From the NCBI GenBank assembly GCA_028768525.1, contig CP054837.1, positions 5,576,001 through 5,640,000 on the forward strand: a DNA stretch of 64,000 nt, given 5' to 3'. The stretch comes from Desulfobacter sp. (GTDB lineage: Bacteria > Desulfobacterota > Desulfobacteria > Desulfobacterales > Desulfobacteraceae). The notes below the pieces were generated by a model. That model saw only the letters and a list, made by a program, of their open reading frames with translations. It ran no database searches and was not told where the DNA came from. Position 1 is the first letter of the stretch, and each line of letters opens with the position of its first letter. A program made the position numbers and the translations under genes. Below are positions 41,933 through 48,875 of the stretch, in pieces.

Positions 41933-41986
41933 CCAGCTTATTTTTTTGCACCATTCACTTATAAAGTTAGTTATGGAAATAAAATG

Positions 41987-42063
41987 TTGACTTTCCTTAT
42001 ATCGGGGTATATATCCCGTCCTGCTCAGGGGTGAGACAAATAAAGTTAGTGGTTAATAACTTT
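41987..42063 (+). promoter_or_regulatory. Promoter and inverted repeat upstream of the outer-membrane channel gene
   Basis: TTGACT (41987-41992) and TATATC (42010-42015) with a 17-base spacer form a good sigma-70-type promoter. Downstream an inverted repeat, AAAGTTA (42042-42048) and TAACTTT (42057-42063), lies before the ribosome site and could bind a regulator. Confidence 0.55.
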
Positions 42064-42092
42064 AGGGGCAATTTTTTCAAAAGGAGATTCTT

Positions 42093-43091
42093 GTGAAAAG
42101 GAAATTATTGATTCTGTTAACGGCGGCTGCTCTGATCTGCTTTTATTCACCCGCATTTGCCGGCCAGGGCGGCGCCCGTGGCGGATGCGGCTACAAAGGC
42201 CCCAAGCCCATAGGCCAGATTAATATGACCAACGGCGGCGTCTATGCCAGGGGGAAGATGGGCATCATTCTTAAAACCAGGTATTTTAAAAAGGACGATA
42301 TCTACAGCGGTTCCGGCAGTATCGCCGATTACACGGGAAAACCCGCAGGTACAGGTCCCCGGGAACAGGAGCGGCTGGTGACCCAGCTGACCCTGAGATA
42401 CGGTCTGTTTGACAACATGGATGTCCGGCTGATGCTTCCCTATTGGCAGAAAGATATGGTCCGGGGAATGATGAAATCCGGCACCCTTACCAATGTGGAC
42501 AGTTCCAATGACGGCTTTGGTGATATGGTTCTCATGGGCCGGTATAAGATTCTGTCCCAGAAAAAGGGCGGCCTGTTCAACCTGGCCCTGGGTGCCGGCG
42601 TGAAAATGCCTTCCGGGGATTCCGACGACCCGGATGATTCCAAGAAGGATGAGAGCTGCTTTGGCATGGGGTTCCAGTGCGGGACCGGGTCCTGGGATCC
42701 GAAATTTGAAATTGCAGCCAACCGGATGATTCGCAACTGGAGAATCGATGCGACAATCATGGCCACCTTCCCCTCCGAGGGGGACCGGGAGTACGAATAT
42801 GGGAACTGTTTTCAGTATAACCTGGGTTCCAGCGTGGCCCTCAATGACTGGTTTGACCTCCAGCTGGAATACAACGGCATCTGGAAGGATAAAAGCGAAG
42901 ACCACGGGGCGGCAGTTGAAAATTCCGGCGGCCACTGGGGATATATCACCCCGGGTGTCCATTTTAAATTGAAAAAACAGCCCAATGTCCACCTTGATTT
43001 TGGCGTGCCCATCCTTGTTCTCAGGGACCTGAACGGCGAGCAGCTGTCTGAAAAATACCAGTTTGTGGCCAAGCTGGCAGTGAAGTTCTGA
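42093..43091 (+). CDS. Outer-membrane transporter, phenol-MetA-like family
   Basis: This 332-residue secreted protein has a signal peptide (about 1-23, AFAGQ). The repeated amphipathic strands of a beta barrel include LRYGLFDNMDVRLMLPYW, FNLALGAGVKMPSGDSDD and a final KYQFVAKLAVKF ending in Phe. It resembles the family of putative outer-membrane channels named after the MetA pathway of phenol degradation (PF13557-like). CysGly-rich residues near the mature N terminus (GGCGYKGPKPIG) are unusual. AAAAGGAG precedes the start. The substrate is unknown. Confidence 0.75.
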   Translation: MKRKLLILLTAAALICFYSPAFAGQGGARGGCGYKGPKPIGQINMTNGGVYARGKMGIILKTRYFKKDDIYSGSGSIADYTGKPAGTGPREQERLVTQLTLRYGLFDNMDVRLMLPYWQKDMVRGMMKSGTLTNVDSSNDGFGDMVLMGRYKILSQKKGGLFNLALGAGVKMPSGDSDDPDDSKKDESCFGMGFQCGTGSWDPKFEIAANRMIRNWRIDATIMATFPSEGDREYEYGNCFQYNLGSSVALNDWFDLQLEYNGIWKDKSEDHGAAVENSGGHWGYITPGVHFKLKKQPNVHLDFGVPILVLRDLNGEQLSEKYQFVAKLAVKF

Positions 43092-43129
43092 TAGAAATAA
43101 ACGAATTAAAAAAATAAGTGAGAATAAAA

Positions 43130-44083
43130 ATGAGTAAAAAAATAATTGTATCGGTCATATGTCTGGGACTCCTTGCTGCCGCCCCCGCTGCTTGGGCAAA
43201 GAAATTCGATCCCCCCCTGAAAAAGGCGGACCTCCTGATTGCCGGGGAGCGGGTCATGGATATTGCCGCCGCCCTGGGGGTGGCCCCAAGGGCTTTTGTG
43301 GGCCGGTATTCCCTCTGGGAAGGGGGAGGGTACCTGGGAAAAGTGACCCAACTGCTGGGATGCCCGGTCAAGGCGTGCAAAAAGTCGCCTTCAACGGTCC
43401 CCAATGCCCTGGAACGGATGAAGATCCACCAGGTGATCATTGAAAAATCTCCGGAATACTGCCTGTATAAACCCGGGGTTTCCCCGGAGTGTATCCGCAA
43501 AGGGATTGAGGGCAGACAGGGGCTGACCATTGACACCGTGGATTTTTCACAGGGGCTTGAGGCCGCGGTGACGCAGACGGCCTCCCTGCTGGGCGTATCC
43601 GGGGACAGGGCCGCAGCCGTTATGGATGCATACCGCAAGGATATGGAGATTGCCCGGCAGAATGTGCAGAAGGTGGCGCCGGGCAAGCGGGTGGTGATCC
43701 TTACGGGCACCTTCCAGAAAAGCACGGGCAAAAGCTTTCTCCGGGTGGAAGCTGCCGGCGGGTATACGGATAAATACCTCCTTGCCCCCCTGAAGGCTGA
43801 AAATGTTGGGGATGCAATGGCCAAAAACGCCAAAAGGGCAAAGGGGCATTTTACCATCAGAAAGCTGGGCAGCCTGGCCGCAGTCAATCCCGACATCATT
43901 GTCATCACAGGAGATGCCCCTGCCGTGCACAAGGCGTTGAACAGGGCCGTTGCAAAGCATCCCCGGCTGGCCGGGGTCAATGCCCTGAAAAACAGTGCCG
44001 TTTATGTGCTGCCCGCATACCGGGACTGCGGCCCCCTGGAATATCCGGATAAACTCAATAAATGGGCCTGCATGTTCCGGTAA
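43130..44083 (+). CDS. ABC-type periplasmic metal/siderophore-binding protein
   Basis: From the ATG at 43130 this is a 317-residue protein with a signal peptide (about 1-23, AWAKK). The fold is the class III (Peripla_BP_2/TroA-BtuF-like) binding protein: KADLLIAGERVMDIAAALGV, a long linking helix, and NPDIIVITGDAPAVHKALN. Several Cys (in LLGCPVKACKK and YRDCGP) are unusual for the family. It follows the outer-membrane channel gene by 38 bases, consistent with a shared import route. No ABC membrane subunits are nearby. Confidence 0.75.
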   Translation: MSKKIIVSVICLGLLAAAPAAWAKKFDPPLKKADLLIAGERVMDIAAALGVAPRAFVGRYSLWEGGGYLGKVTQLLGCPVKACKKSPSTVPNALERMKIHQVIIEKSPEYCLYKPGVSPECIRKGIEGRQGLTIDTVDFSQGLEAAVTQTASLLGVSGDRAAAVMDAYRKDMEIARQNVQKVAPGKRVVILTGTFQKSTGKSFLRVEAAGGYTDKYLLAPLKAENVGDAMAKNAKRAKGHFTIRKLGSLAAVNPDIIVITGDAPAVHKALNRAVAKHPRLAGVNALKNSAVYVLPAYRDCGPLEYPDKLNKWACMFR

Positions 44084-44184
44084 TAAAAAAAACATAGACG
44101 TTTGAAAAAAAGGTATGAACCGGTATTTGAATTTTAATGGATTTCAATGCCGGTTTTCCTTTTAAGGCCTTTTTTTCTGCCAGG

Positions 44185-44200
44185 CGTGATTGTTGTCACA
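44185..44200 (+). promoter_or_regulatory. Crp/Fnr-type operator E
   Basis: CGTGA TTGTTG TCACA is centred at 44192.5, upstream of the VKOR-DsbA gene. GGATAT at 44218-44223 lies 25.5 bases away; TATAGA at 44210 is a better hexamer but closer than at the other sites. The -10 is less clear here. Confidence 0.6.
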
Positions 44201-44268
44201 AAAAAATATTATAGATGGGATATGGTTGCCAATGCTGGAGAAGCCCATTGACTGGGAAAATATCAATT

Positions 44269-45726
44269 ATGGAAAAACCGGATACCTTAAATACAAAGAT
44301 TTCCATGTCTAAAAATAAACGAAGCGTCCTGGGGATTGTGATCATGGCCGGCATTGCCGTGGCCGTGGCCTCCTCCCTGGAAACCCGGGTGGAATGGATC
44401 GCCGCCTTTTGCGGCATGATCGGAGACGGGTGCCGGGATACGGTGCAGTACCGGATGTTCGGCATACCCATCCCTTGGCTGGGCATCGGGTATTACCTGT
44501 CCCTGGGGCTGGTCTGGCTGTCCAGGCCCCGTCTCCTTTTCCACGCCGTCATGGCCGGGCTCGGGGTGGAGGCTGCCCTGGTGGTCATCCTCATCCAGAT
44601 GAAACTGCCCTGTGTGCTCTGCATCGCCAACCTTCTGGTCATGACGGCCCTTGCCGCCCTGGTGTTCGACCCCCGTCGCCTGTCGGAGACGGCCGCGGCG
44701 GGCCTGGCCTTTTTCCTTTTGTCCAACACCATGATATCCCATGCCCATGCCGTGAAGCAGGGGGGGGCAAAAGAACGCTCCCCGGCGGTACTTGCCGATG
44801 TGGCCGGCGAAACCGTGTCCAGGGATGAGATCGAGGGCCCCCTTGCCACCCGGATCTATAAACTGGAAAAGACCATCCACGATATGAAGCAGATGGCACT
44901 GGCGGGGCGGATAGCCAGGATTATCCTGGAAAAAGAGGCCCGGGAGAAAAATATCACCGCCGATGAGCTCAGGGCCGAACTGACCGGACATCTGCCCCCT
45001 GTTTCCCGGGCTGAGGTGGATTATATTTTTAAATCCAAAACCTACCGCCGCCAGGGTATCCGGGGCAGAAACGGGGAAGAGGTCCGGGCCGGAATCAAAT
45101 CCTGGCTGGAAAAAAAGCGGGCGGACCGGCAGATCCTGGACCACACCCTGGGGCTCTGGGATAAATACGGGGTCAGCGTTGCCCTGGAAAAACCCAGATT
45201 TCCCGTGGCCGGTGTGGTCATTGAGGGCAGTCCGGTCCAGGGCCCGGAGACCGCTGCGGTCACTGTGGTGGAATTTTCAGATTACCTCTGCCCCTCCTGC
45301 CGGGCCAACCACGATACCGTAAAAAAGATTAAGGAAAAATACAAGGGCCGGATTCGGTGGGTCTTCAGGGATTTTCCCCTGAAAATCCATCCCGGCGCCC
45401 GGGAACTTGCCCTGGCAGCCAGGTGTGCAGGAGACCAGGGCCTGTTCTGGGAATACCAGGACCGCCTCTTTGAAGGGGAGGAAAAGCCCACACCGGAAGA
45501 TGCCCTGAAGATCGCCGCCCAAATGCATTTGAACCCTGAGAAGTTCGGGGCCTGCATGGCCGACGAAGACCGCCTGGACCGCCTGGACCGGGAAACGGGA
45601 GACGCTTTTGAATCCGGCATCAACGCCACTCCCACCATCATTGTCAACGGCCGGGTCATGACCGGCGCCGCCTCTTTTGAGGCGCTTTCTGCGCTCATCG
45701 ACCGGGCCCTGGACGAAGCCGCATAA
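44269..45726 (+). CDS. VKOR-DsbA fusion oxidoreductase
   Basis: This 485-residue inner-membrane protein combines two disulfide-forming modules. Residues 18-180 form a VKOR domain of about five helices with the Cys pair C48/C55 and the active CVLC (115-118), which passes electrons to quinone. A helical SurA-like region (about 195-305) follows. The C-terminal DsbA-type thioredoxin domain has CPSC (341-344) and the cis-Pro loop ATPTIIVNG. It would make and recycle periplasmic disulfides. Starts at 44215, 44269 and 44305 are possible; 44269 suits the promoter. Operator E lies upstream. Confidence 0.88.
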   Translation: MEKPDTLNTKISMSKNKRSVLGIVIMAGIAVAVASSLETRVEWIAAFCGMIGDGCRDTVQYRMFGIPIPWLGIGYYLSLGLVWLSRPRLLFHAVMAGLGVEAALVVILIQMKLPCVLCIANLLVMTALAALVFDPRRLSETAAAGLAFFLLSNTMISHAHAVKQGGAKERSPAVLADVAGETVSRDEIEGPLATRIYKLEKTIHDMKQMALAGRIARIILEKEAREKNITADELRAELTGHLPPVSRAEVDYIFKSKTYRRQGIRGRNGEEVRAGIKSWLEKKRADRQILDHTLGLWDKYGVSVALEKPRFPVAGVVIEGSPVQGPETAAVTVVEFSDYLCPSCRANHDTVKKIKEKYKGRIRWVFRDFPLKIHPGARELALAARCAGDQGLFWEYQDRLFEGEEKPTPEDALKIAAQMHLNPEKFGACMADEDRLDRLDRETGDAFESGINATPTIIVNGRVMTGAASFEALSALIDRALDEAA

Positions 45727-45730
45727 AACC

Positions 45731-45787
45731 ACCCAGGGGCCGGATGGCCCCCGGGTATCCCAAAGCGTTACCGCCCGGTTTGGGCGG
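45731..45787. terminator. Hairpins between convergent genes
   Basis: ACCC-GGGGCC pairs with GGCCCC-GGGT (45731-45756, one mismatch). CCGCCC pairs with GGGCGG (45771-45787). These lie between the VKOR-DsbA gene (plus) and the Crp/Fnr gene (minus) and can end both messages. Confidence 0.65.
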
Positions 45788-45802
45788 GAGAGCAGATTTA
45801 AT

Positions 45803-46567
45803 TTACATCCCTGAAATATCCTTGAGTGCCTCCTCGTCTATGATCTCCACCTCCCCGCTTTCCATGCGGATGATTTTTTTATCCTGAAGACTTGACAGGG
45901 CCCTTGAAAAGGTCTCCCTGGCCAGGCAGATGTCGTTGGCCGTCAATTCCAGGGGGCGGATATTGGCCCGCCTGGGGCACCTGGCTTTGGGGCAGAAGCC
46001 CGGGACAGCAGGGCAGATCCGGTCGGGGCTGCACTGGCGCAGCAGGTAGCCCGCCACCCGTGAGACGGCCTGGTGTTTTCGGCAGATGCAGTGCAGACGG
46101 CAGGTTTCCTCGGCATAGGCTGACAGCACCCGGGCCGCCTGGAGGCTCAGTTCCGGCCGGGCCGCGGCCAGTTTCATGAACCGCTTTGCAGGCCAGGTAA
46201 AATACCGTACCGCCTTTACCGCCTCGCCGGTATAGGGATAGGTCTCCTGCCCCGTAAAAACCATGTGCATGGAAATACAGGAGCCGGGCATGAGGATTTT
46301 CCTCAGGCAGATGTCCCCGGTGATGGTGGAATAATATTCCTTGAGTTTGCCCGACAAGAGGCAGTAAACATGGCCCACCGGATCCCCGGCCATGAAGAGC
46401 AGTCCCCCCCGTTTCAGGGATTTGACATGCCCTATGCCGATCAGCTCCTTTTGCAGTTCAGGGGCAAGTCCGTACATGAGGGGGGAGTAGAGCAGGCGTT
46501 TTTCCTCGGTCAGTGGGAGCCCCGGAATTTTAATACCGGATTGTTCCGTAGCTGCTTTATAATTCAT
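45803..46567 (-). CDS. Crp/Fnr family regulator with Cys-rich insert
   Basis: This 254-residue regulator has a cNMP-binding-like sensor domain (about 30-145, GDPVGHVYCLLSGKLKEYYS) and a winged-helix domain (about 165-245). The recognition helix reads RETFSR (217-222); Arg, Glu and the final Arg match the residues Crp uses to read TGTGA. Seven cysteines cluster at 156, 160, 162, 179, 185, 192 and 197, partly in an insert before the helix-turn-helix (CSPDRICPAVPGFCPKARC), and could hold an Fe-S cluster or metal. It resembles the HcpR-like Crp/Fnr proteins of sulfate reducers. Confidence 0.85.
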   Translation of the reverse strand: MNYKAATEQSGIKIPGLPLTEEKRLLYSPLMYGLAPELQKELIGIGHVKSLKRGGLLFMAGDPVGHVYCLLSGKLKEYYSTITGDICLRKILMPGSCISMHMVFTGQETYPYTGEAVKAVRYFTWPAKRFMKLAAARPELSLQAARVLSAYAEETCRLHCICRKHQAVSRVAGYLLRQCSPDRICPAVPGFCPKARCPRRANIRPLELTANDICLARETFSRALSSLQDKKIIRMESGEVEIIDEEALKDISGM

Positions 46568-46653
46568 GGCACCTCATCATTAATGAAACTTGGAAAAATT
46601 TATCTGATTCCCGGCAAATGAAAAATCGCCAGGTTGCATGGTGAGTAACTCAA

Positions 46654-46667
46654 TTAGGATAAACTAA
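46654..46667. promoter_or_regulatory. TTAG-N6-CTAA palindrome upstream of the Crp/Fnr gene
   Basis: TTAG GATAAA CTAA lies 87 bases upstream of the Crp/Fnr start codon. Extended similarity with the flavodoxin site is clear when one is reversed (TTTAGTTT then CCTAA). Confidence 0.5.
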
Positions 46668-46717
46668 ATTTATAGTCAAGCACTAATTTTATGAAGAGTG
46701 GAAAATAAAGTGGAAAT

Positions 46718-46733
46718 TGTGATCATCGTCACA
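46718..46733. promoter_or_regulatory. Crp/Fnr-type operator F
   Basis: TGTGA TCATCG TCACA is centred at 46725.5. On the plus strand TGTATA starts at 46752, 26.5 bases from the centre. It may also control the Crp/Fnr gene itself on the minus strand. Confidence 0.65.
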
Positions 46734-46811
46734 ACCCCTTCTGCCATCCCGTGTATATTTGCGCCCATGGATCACCGGGGAAAATATAAAGATTAAAATT
46801 TTTTAATAAAC

Positions 46812-46827
46812 CGTGATTCCTGTCACA
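46812..46827 (+). promoter_or_regulatory. Crp/Fnr-type operator G
   Basis: CGTGA TTCCTG TCACA is centred at 46819.5. GATATA starts at 46846, 26.5 bases from the centre, predicting a start near 46858 for the small protein gene at 46905. Confidence 0.65.
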
Positions 46828-46904
46828 AAACTTATCCCGGAATGGGATATAAAGCAGGTAAAAGTTAGTCTGAACTTAAAATGCTTTAAGCGAAAGAAAG
46901 AGAA

Positions 46905-47117
46905 ATGAGCACTGTCACAAACCAGGATGTATTAAACCGCATTGTTCACTTATACCACGATATGTTTGCCCACGACGGCCACAGCGATCTGCGGGTGGAA
47001 ATGAAAATTCTCCGCCGGGGGCAGAAGGAGGTCATTGTTTACTGCGGCAAGCAGTACCGGTTTGTGGTGGATTTCGCCAATAAGGCAGAGCGCGGCCCCC
47101 TGGCCGCCTGTGAATAG
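46905..47117 (+). CDS. Small conserved protein, paralogue of the 27237 gene
   Basis: This 70-residue soluble protein consists almost wholly of the domain shared with the N-terminal half of the 27237 product: LYHDMFAHDGHSDL, ILRRGQKEVIVYCG and YRFVVDFA. Invariant positions between the two include LY, AHDG, D, RGQKE, CG and YRF. It lacks the Arg-rich tail. It lies downstream of operators F and G and upstream of the pilin-type gene cluster. The family and function are unknown to me. Confidence 0.65.
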   Translation: MSTVTNQDVLNRIVHLYHDMFAHDGHSDLRVEMKILRRGQKEVIVYCGKQYRFVVDFANKAERGPLAACE

Positions 47118-47190
47118 GAAAGGGGCATGCGGAGGTGAACTTCGATGCATTGTCAATATACGGATCTCAACAGCTTAAAAAGGAGGAAAC

Positions 47191-47306
47191 TCACCTGCGG
47201 GGCGCAACCGCCCCGGACGCAAGAAGGAGGAGTGTCCATGGTGTGGGACCATCGATGCCGAAACCATCTAGTTCTATTTTGTACAGCGGGGTCGTAAACG
47301 ATCCCC
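47191..47306 (+). ncRNA. Structured leader, possible GEMM-like c-di-GMP riboswitch
   Basis: Three elements typical of the GEMM-I aptamer appear in order: GGCGCAACC (47201-47209), GGACGCAAG (47215-47223) and AGCGGGGTC (47285-47293). Paired segments lie between them (GGGGCG/CGCCCC; ATGGT/ACCAT; GGGG/CCCC). The match is imperfect, since GEMM usually has GGCAAACC and GGACGCAAAGCC. It lies 50 bases before a prepilin gene, a fitting target for c-di-GMP control. Confidence 0.35.
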
Positions 47307-47357
47307 GGGCCTGGAACGGCCCCCACCTTCAAATTAAATTTTAAGGATAACAAGAAA

Positions 47358-48329
47358 ATGATTAAAACCATGTTTAAAAAAGCCGTTAAAAGACTGCACA
47401 ATGCCAAGAAAAGATCCAACCAGAGTGGCTTCACCCTGCTTGAGCTCCTGGTTGTCGTGGCCATCATGGCCGCCATCGCCGGCACCGCCACCATCGCCCT
47501 GAAAGACACCGACGCCCGGGCCTCGGCCGCCGCCCACGTGGCCATGATGGATGAATTGAATAAGGGCATCCGGACCTATAGGGTTATTAAGCGGAATGAA
47601 CTGCCCAACCATTTTGATTCGCTAATGGAGCTTGGTGCAACAGACAGTACTGATGGTGTTCGTGCAGGTTCTACCGCAACTTCTGGTGACAGTCTTCTTG
47701 GCTGGGATGCTGCTGATGCAGTTACCGCTCCATTAACTGCTGCTGCTGTTGGGATTATGGGCGATGCTGGTCTGACCCATATGCAGTATATTGATACCAG
47801 TCTTGATGCTGATGGTACTGATTCCGCAAATACGTGCGCAGATGTTAATGCGATGATCCGCAGCAGGGCGAATGCTGTTGTTGCAGGCAATATTTTCCTT
47901 GGCGTTGGGGGTAACGGATGCGGTATTTCCACTGAACTCGTAGACGGCTCCGAAGCAACTTTTTGGAACGGTGGCAAAGAACGTTTGACCGGACAACCCG
48001 GCGACGCTAATCCGTTTGCAACTGGCGAACCTGTTTATCTTCTGACCGGAGTCGGTCCTGCCTCCACTCTGTTTGATGCCAGTTCTCTGGGCGGCATGAC
48101 TACAGTTCCCGTATACCGTCATGTGAAACCCGACCAGTACAACCGGTTTATTGCCGTATGGCAGGTGGGTGTTTGCAATGCCGACGGCACTGCGCCTTCA
48201 GGCGATTCCGGAACGCTGTGCACATATGACGCAGCCGACCAGTTTGAACTCATCGCCATCGTTGACGGCGCCCTGGATACCAAGGAAGAAGAGCTTGGCG
48301 AATGGGACGGCACCCGTAACACCATCTAA
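47358..48329 (+). CDS. Prepilin-like protein 1 (major pilin candidate)
   Basis: This 323-residue protein carries a class III prepilin signal: a basic leader of 24 residues ending in Gly, then FTLLELLVVVAIMAAIAG with Glu at +5 (residue 29). The leader peptidase would cut at G24/F25. The globular part is large, Ala/Gly/Asp-rich and unlike known pilins. The codons shift within the gene: from about 47590 to 48150 they favour GCT/GGT and GC drops. Strong hairpins follow the gene, which suits a highly expressed subunit. AAGGATAA precedes the start. Confidence 0.82.
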   Translation: MIKTMFKKAVKRLHNAKKRSNQSGFTLLELLVVVAIMAAIAGTATIALKDTDARASAAAHVAMMDELNKGIRTYRVIKRNELPNHFDSLMELGATDSTDGVRAGSTATSGDSLLGWDAADAVTAPLTAAAVGIMGDAGLTHMQYIDTSLDADGTDSANTCADVNAMIRSRANAVVAGNIFLGVGGNGCGISTELVDGSEATFWNGGKERLTGQPGDANPFATGEPVYLLTGVGPASTLFDASSLGGMTTVPVYRHVKPDQYNRFIAVWQVGVCNADGTAPSGDSGTLCTYDAADQFELIAIVDGALDTKEEELGEWDGTRNTI

Positions 48330-48391
48330 ACCCCACCGGCCGCGGACGGCACTCCTCCCCTTGGCTGGCCTCCGCAATGCCGTGTGACCCC

Positions 48392-48514
48392 GGCCGGGGC
48401 GGAATCGGAAAACAGGTCTCTTCCGGTTCCGCTCCGGCCTCCTTAATGGACAGGGAGGGAAACCGTATATGAGATTTGAGACCCGGGGCCGGCCAAGGCG
48501 GTTCCGGCCCCGGG
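48392..48514 (+). terminator. Two strong hairpins after prepilin 1
   Basis: The first (48392-48439) pairs about 17 of 19 positions (GGCCGG-GCGGAA-CGGAA with its complement). The second (48482-48514) is a perfect 11-bp stem, CCCGGGGCCGG with CCGGCCCCGGG. Neither has a long T-run. They may cut or stabilise the pilin message relative to the downstream genes. Confidence 0.6.
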
Positions 48515-48554
48515 CCTGAGGTTTTATATCCAACACAAGATAAGGAGAAGTATT

Positions 48555-48875
48555 GTGCTGAAAACAAAGATGACCCTAAGTTCCTTTTGCGCCGTCTGCC
48601 TGATCTCTCTGGTCGCGGCCATGGTATCCGGTTGCGGCGGCGATAAGGATGCCATGAAGGCCGCCCTGGCCAAAACCGGGATGGCCTCGGACCAGGCTGC
48701 CTGCTTTGCCGAGAAAATGATTGAAGAGGGCATGGAAGCCGAGCCCTATAATTATATGGCCGCCCTGATGAACAACGGGGCTTCGGAAAAAGATGCCGTA
48801 AACCGGACCCGCCGCAAATTCACTGCGGAGTTTAAAACCCCTATGGATGCGGCCAGAAAAACCTGTGTCCAATAG
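48555..48875 (+). CDS. Small lipoprotein in the pilus cluster
   Basis: This protein starts at a GTG with AAGGAG upstream. The 106-residue product has a lipoprotein signal (MVSGCGG, Cys near residue 27). The mature part is helical with two Cys (AACFAEKMIEEGMEAEP and a C-terminal TCVQ). Its size and position among assembly genes suggest a pilotin-like or accessory role for the secretin, but no family motif confirms this. Confidence 0.7.
   Translation: MLKTKMTLSSFCAVCLISLVAAMVSGCGGDKDAMKAALAKTGMASDQAACFAEKMIEEGMEAEPYNYMAALMNNGASEKDAVNRTRRKFTAEFKTPMDAARKTCVQ

Larger units (their letters stand above)
46568..46904. other. Divergent regulatory region, Crp/Fnr gene / small protein gene
   Basis: This 337-base AT-rich gap holds one TTAG-N6-CTAA palindrome and two Crp/Fnr-type operators (entries below). 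No gene is seen. It is the most site-dense intergenic region of the window. Confidence 0.6.

Noticed and set aside
43021..43980. 319-codon minus-strand frame opposite the metal-type binding protein gene
   Set aside because: It is antisense to a protein with a clear signal peptide and binding-protein fold. The frame has Ser/Arg/Pro-rich shadow composition.
47135..47344. Small ORF between the 46905 gene and prepilin 1
   Set aside because: It covers the structured leader, its codons look random, and a better explanation for the conservation-like structure is RNA folding.
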